Assembly: GCF_001984175.1 (NCBI RefSeq)
Contig: NZ_MTQP01000057.1
Span: forward strand, 158,101 to 222,100
Direction: 5' to 3'
DNA length: 64,000 bases
Source: Saccharothrix sp. ALI-22-I
Lineage (GTDB): Bacteria > Actinomycetota > Actinomycetes > Mycobacteriales > Pseudonocardiaceae
Shown here one piece after another: positions 61,584 to 64,000 of this stretch. The position numbers and the translations under genes were made by a program. The notes beneath the pieces were generated by a model that ran no database searches, was not told where the DNA came from, and saw only the letters and a list, made by a program, of their open reading frames with translations. Positions within the stretch are counted from its first letter, which is position 1. Each line of letters opens with the position of its first letter.

Positions 61584-62969
61584 TCACCACGCAGCCGGCG
61601 CGTAGTCCTTCAGGAAGCAGCCATACAGGTCTTCGCCGAGTTCACCGCGCACGATCGGGTCATACACCCGGGCCGCGCCGTCGACCAGGTCCAGCGGCGC
61701 GTGGAAACCCTCGGCGGCCAGCCGCATCTTGGTCGGGTGCGGCCGTTCGTCGGTGATCCAGCCGGTGTCGACCGCGGTCATCAGGATGCCGTCGGTCAGC
61801 ATCTCCTCGGCGCTGGTGCGGGTCAGCATGTTCAACGCGGCCTTGGCCATGTTCGTGTGCGGGTGGCCCGGTCCCTTGTAGGCGCGGCTGAACTGGCCTT
61901 CCATCGCCGAAACGTTCACCACGTACTTGCGGCGCGCGGGTGCGGCGGCCATCGCCGGGCGCAGCCGGGAGATCAGGATGAACGGCGCGGTGCTGTTGCA
62001 CAGCTGCACTTCCAGCAGCTCCACCGGGTCCACCTCGTTGACCCGCTGCACCCAGCTGTTGACCGCTGCCTCGTCCGGCACCAGTCCGCCCGCGTCGATC
62101 TCCTTGGAGCCGGCGGTGAGCGCCAGCGCCGTCACGGCCGGGATCGTGTCGGCCAACGTGCCCGCCAACGCCACCGGGTGCGCGGACATGGTGTGACCGA
62201 ACGTCACCAGTTCGGGCAGCGGGCCGGACGGCAGCGCGGCCGATTCCGCCGCGACCAGCGGCGCGTAGGCGTTGGAGGACCGGCGCACGGTCTGCGCGGC
62301 GTTGTTGATCAGGATGTCCAGCGGCCCGGCGGCGGCCACCGAGTCGGCCAGCTGCACGACCTGCGCCGGGTCGCGCAGGTCGATGCCGACCACGCGGAGC
62401 CGGTGCAGCCAGTCGGCGCTGTCGGGCATGGACGCGAACCGGCGCACCGCGTCGCGCGGGAACCGGGTGGTGATGGTGGTGTGCGCGCCGTCGCGGAGCA
62501 GCCGCAGCGCGATGTACATGCCGATCTTGGCCCGGCCGCCGGTGAGCAGCGCGCGCTTGCCGGTCAGGTCCGCGCCCTGGTCGCGCTTGGCCCGGTTCAG
62601 CGCCGCGCAGTCCGGGCACAGCTGGTGGTAGAACGCGTCCACCTCGGTGTACCGGCGCTTGCACGTGTAGCAGGACCGGGCGCGCAGCAGCGTGCCCGCT
62701 TTCGCGCCGGGGTCCGGCTCGCGCAGCAGCAGGCCGCGGGTCTCGTCGTCGATGCGGGACGGCGAGCCGGTCGCGGTCGCCTCGATGACGGCGCGGTCGT
62801 TGGCCGTGATGGTGGCGCGGCGGTCGGCCTTGCGGCGCTTGCGGAGGTTCTTCCAGATACCGGAGGTGGCCCGGCGGACGGCTACCGCGTCGGGGTGCTC
62901 GGTGTCCAGTTCGTCCACTTGGGCGAGCACCCGTAGGGCGATTTCCAGTTCGGCGGGGTCAATCGACAC
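61584..62969 (-). CDS. SDR oxidoreductase with an N-terminal zinc ribbon
   Basis: A 461-aa protein from a GTG at 62969. Residues 1-95 are helical and basic. Four cysteines (100, 103, 118, 121) in the CxxC...CxxC spacing form a zinc ribbon. From about 135 the SDR fold begins with TGGRAKIG, then ILINNAAQTVRR, VVNVSAMEGQFS and a late MAKAALNML. The typical YxxxK is replaced by a weaker arrangement (KGPGHPHTNMAK), so the catalytic site may differ. Zinc ribbons suggest nucleic-acid or protein binding. It is on the same strand as the ATPase pair, 177 bp upstream. Confidence 0.8.
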   Translation of the reverse strand: MSIDPAELEIALRVLAQVDELDTEHPDAVAVRRATSGIWKNLRKRRKADRRATITANDRAVIEATATGSPSRIDDETRGLLLREPDPGAKAGTLLRARSCYTCKRRYTEVDAFYHQLCPDCAALNRAKRDQGADLTGKRALLTGGRAKIGMYIALRLLRDGAHTTITTRFPRDAVRRFASMPDSADWLHRLRVVGIDLRDPAQVVQLADSVAAAGPLDILINNAAQTVRRSSNAYAPLVAAESAALPSGPLPELVTFGHTMSAHPVALAGTLADTIPAVTALALTAGSKEIDAGGLVPDEAAVNSWVQRVNEVDPVELLEVQLCNSTAPFILISRLRPAMAAAPARRKYVVNVSAMEGQFSRAYKGPGHPHTNMAKAALNMLTRTSAEEMLTDGILMTAVDTGWITDERPHPTKMRLAAEGFHAPLDLVDGAARVYDPIVRGELGEDLYGCFLKDYAPAAW

Positions 62970-63044
62970 GCTCAGTACTCTACCTCCGGCGAAATTTGCC
63001 CCCGCCCGGTGAAATTCGCGTGAGGCACCGCTAGGGTGCCCGGC

Positions 63045-64000
63045 ATGCCTACAGCGGGTACCGGCCCACGGGTGCGCCGGCTGGCCCATCCCGACGCCGA
63101 CATCCGGGCGCGCGCCCTCGGCCTGCCCCGCGGTCGCCCCGTTCTCGCGGTGTTCGGCTCGGCCGATGCCTTGGACACCGAACTCGCCGCCAGAGTGCTG
63201 CCGGTGCTGCGTGCGGTACTCGCCGCCGCCGCGAAGGCGGACGCCGTCGTGATCACGACGGGTGCCGATGTCGGTGTCACGCACCTGATCGGGTTGGCCG
63301 CCGAATCGTTGGAGGGCCGGTGGCCGCGGTTGGTCGGTGTCGCGCCGTCGGGCCGGGTGGCCACGGAGGACGCCGAGCCCGCCGCGGGTGAGGTACGGCT
63401 CAACGTGAACCACGACACGGCGGTGCTCGTGCCGGGGTCGCAGTGGGGCGAGGAGGTGCCCGCGCTGTTCCGCGCGGTGGACGCCGTCGCCGGGTCCAAG
63501 CGCCCGGCGCTCGCGCTGCTGATCGGTGGCGACGCCGTGGCACGGGCCGCGCTCGTCGACCACCTCGGCCGCGACCGGCCGCTGCTCGTGCTCGCGGGCA
63601 CCGGGGCGCTGGCCGACGAGATCGCCGGCGGCAAGCTCGATGACCCCGACGCGGACCCCATCGCCCCCACCGCTGCCATTACGCCAGCCACCAGTGCTCC
63701 CGCCGCCTCTCCCGACCCTGGCGCTGACGCTTTCGTCGGTGCCGGTGCTGTTGGTGGCGATGCTGTGGGCGAGTCGGCGGTTGCCGGCGGTGTCGGATAC
63801 CCGGCGGGCGTTGGCGGCGCGGGCGACACCGCGACCGTGAGCGTTGCCGGCGATCTGGCCGGTGCGGGTGCGCGGAACGAGACGATGAGCAGGCTGCTGT
63901 TCGGCGCGCTGTCGGCGGGCGCGAGCACGATCGCGGGCGCGTCCGATCCGCGCAAGGCCAGCGCCGAGGTGGAACGGACGATTGTCCGGGTGGTCGAAGG
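63045..64000 (+). CDS. SLOG (LSDAT-type) domain protein, cut by right edge
   Basis: The frame is open from ATG at 63045 to the window end (318 codons so far). Residues about 15-200 match a SLOG fold of the LSDAT group: PVLAVFGSADALDTELA, VVITTGADVGVTHLIGLA, GEVRLNVNHDTAVLVPGSQW and LLIGGDAVARAALVDHL, then VLAGTGALADEI. Such domains bind or process nucleotides and occur in actinobacterial and TRPM-like proteins, often in signalling systems with effectors. A Pro/Ala/Gly-rich linker of about 60 residues follows, leading into a helical part. The rest lies beyond the window. Confidence 0.75.
   Translation, partial: MPTAGTGPRVRRLAHPDADIRARALGLPRGRPVLAVFGSADALDTELAARVLPVLRAVLAAAAKADAVVITTGADVGVTHLIGLAAESLEGRWPRLVGVAPSGRVATEDAEPAAGEVRLNVNHDTAVLVPGSQWGEEVPALFRAVDAVAGSKRPALALLIGGDAVARAALVDHLGRDRPLLVLAGTGALADEIAGGKLDDPDADPIAPTAAITPATSAPAASPDPGADAFVGAGAVGGDAVGESAVAGGVGYPAGVGGAGDTATVSVAGDLAGAGARNETMSRLLFGALSAGASTIAGASDPRKASAEVERTIVRVVE

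Overview
The window is very GC-rich, with strong third-position GC bias, many GTG/TTG starts, ATGA/GTGA gene overlaps, Tat and lipobox signals, a LAL-type LuxR regulator and a complete FxSxx-COOH peptide locus. This fits an actinobacterium, most probably a Pseudonocardiales member (Saccharothrix/Lentzea/Actinosynnema-like). That assignment is inference from gene content and style. No rRNA, tRNA, CRISPR array or intact insertion sequence was found.

Layout. 0-9.4 kb: a DUF4386 membrane protein cut by the window edge and its divergent TetR with two operator copies; DUF4230 and SDR genes; a dxs fragment beside an intact polyprenyl synthetase; an ABC ATPase fragment; a GntR regulator facing a sugar isomerase/dehydrogenase operon with two strong palindromes; a TetR; a kinase-fold protein. 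9.4-18.7 kb: housekeeping and small secreted genes, an ABC exporter, and a scar where a divergent oxidoreductase/TetR pair has lost both N-termini; then a PAC2 protein, chorismate mutase and a luciferase-like oxidoreductase. 18.9-24.1 kb: PaaZ, aldo/keto reductase, MOSC protein, LppX-like lipoprotein and a secreted cyclophilin. 24.1-33.5 kb: a RiPP-type locus with a LanM lanthionine synthetase, a coupled 69-aa peptide without cysteine, a terminator, a 977-aa LAL regulator, and a secreted subtilisin with its divergent HTH regulator. 33.5-38 kb: lipoprotein, short crotonase, MarR with Old Yellow Enzyme, a remnant membrane gene and an unknown gene. 38-43.2 kb: a DeoR-controlled polyol-type ABC uptake operon with a zinc dehydrogenase. 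Its genes are joined by overlapping mini-ORFs, including a perfect 77-bp tandem duplication. 43.2-45.8 kb: two sortase-type surface proteins, a permease fragment and a VOC protein. 45.8-49.4 kb: a nuclease-helicase and a 22-bp tandem repeat.

49.5-58.2 kb is the FxSxx-COOH system. A 55-aa FxsA precursor ends in F-E-S-S-L. The radical SAM maturase FxsB and a HEXXH protein are divergent to it. Downstream are a 1242-aa ParA/TIR/NB-ARC/TPR protein, an unknown 324-aa protein and a membrane antiporter. 58.2-64 kb holds two coupled P-loop ATPases, a zinc-ribbon SDR and a SLOG (LSDAT-type) protein cut by the right edge.

The points most worth following are the cysteine-less LanM peptide, the FxSxx locus with its multidomain sensor-like protein, the self-coupling 77-bp cassette, and the paired ATPases next to the SLOG protein.
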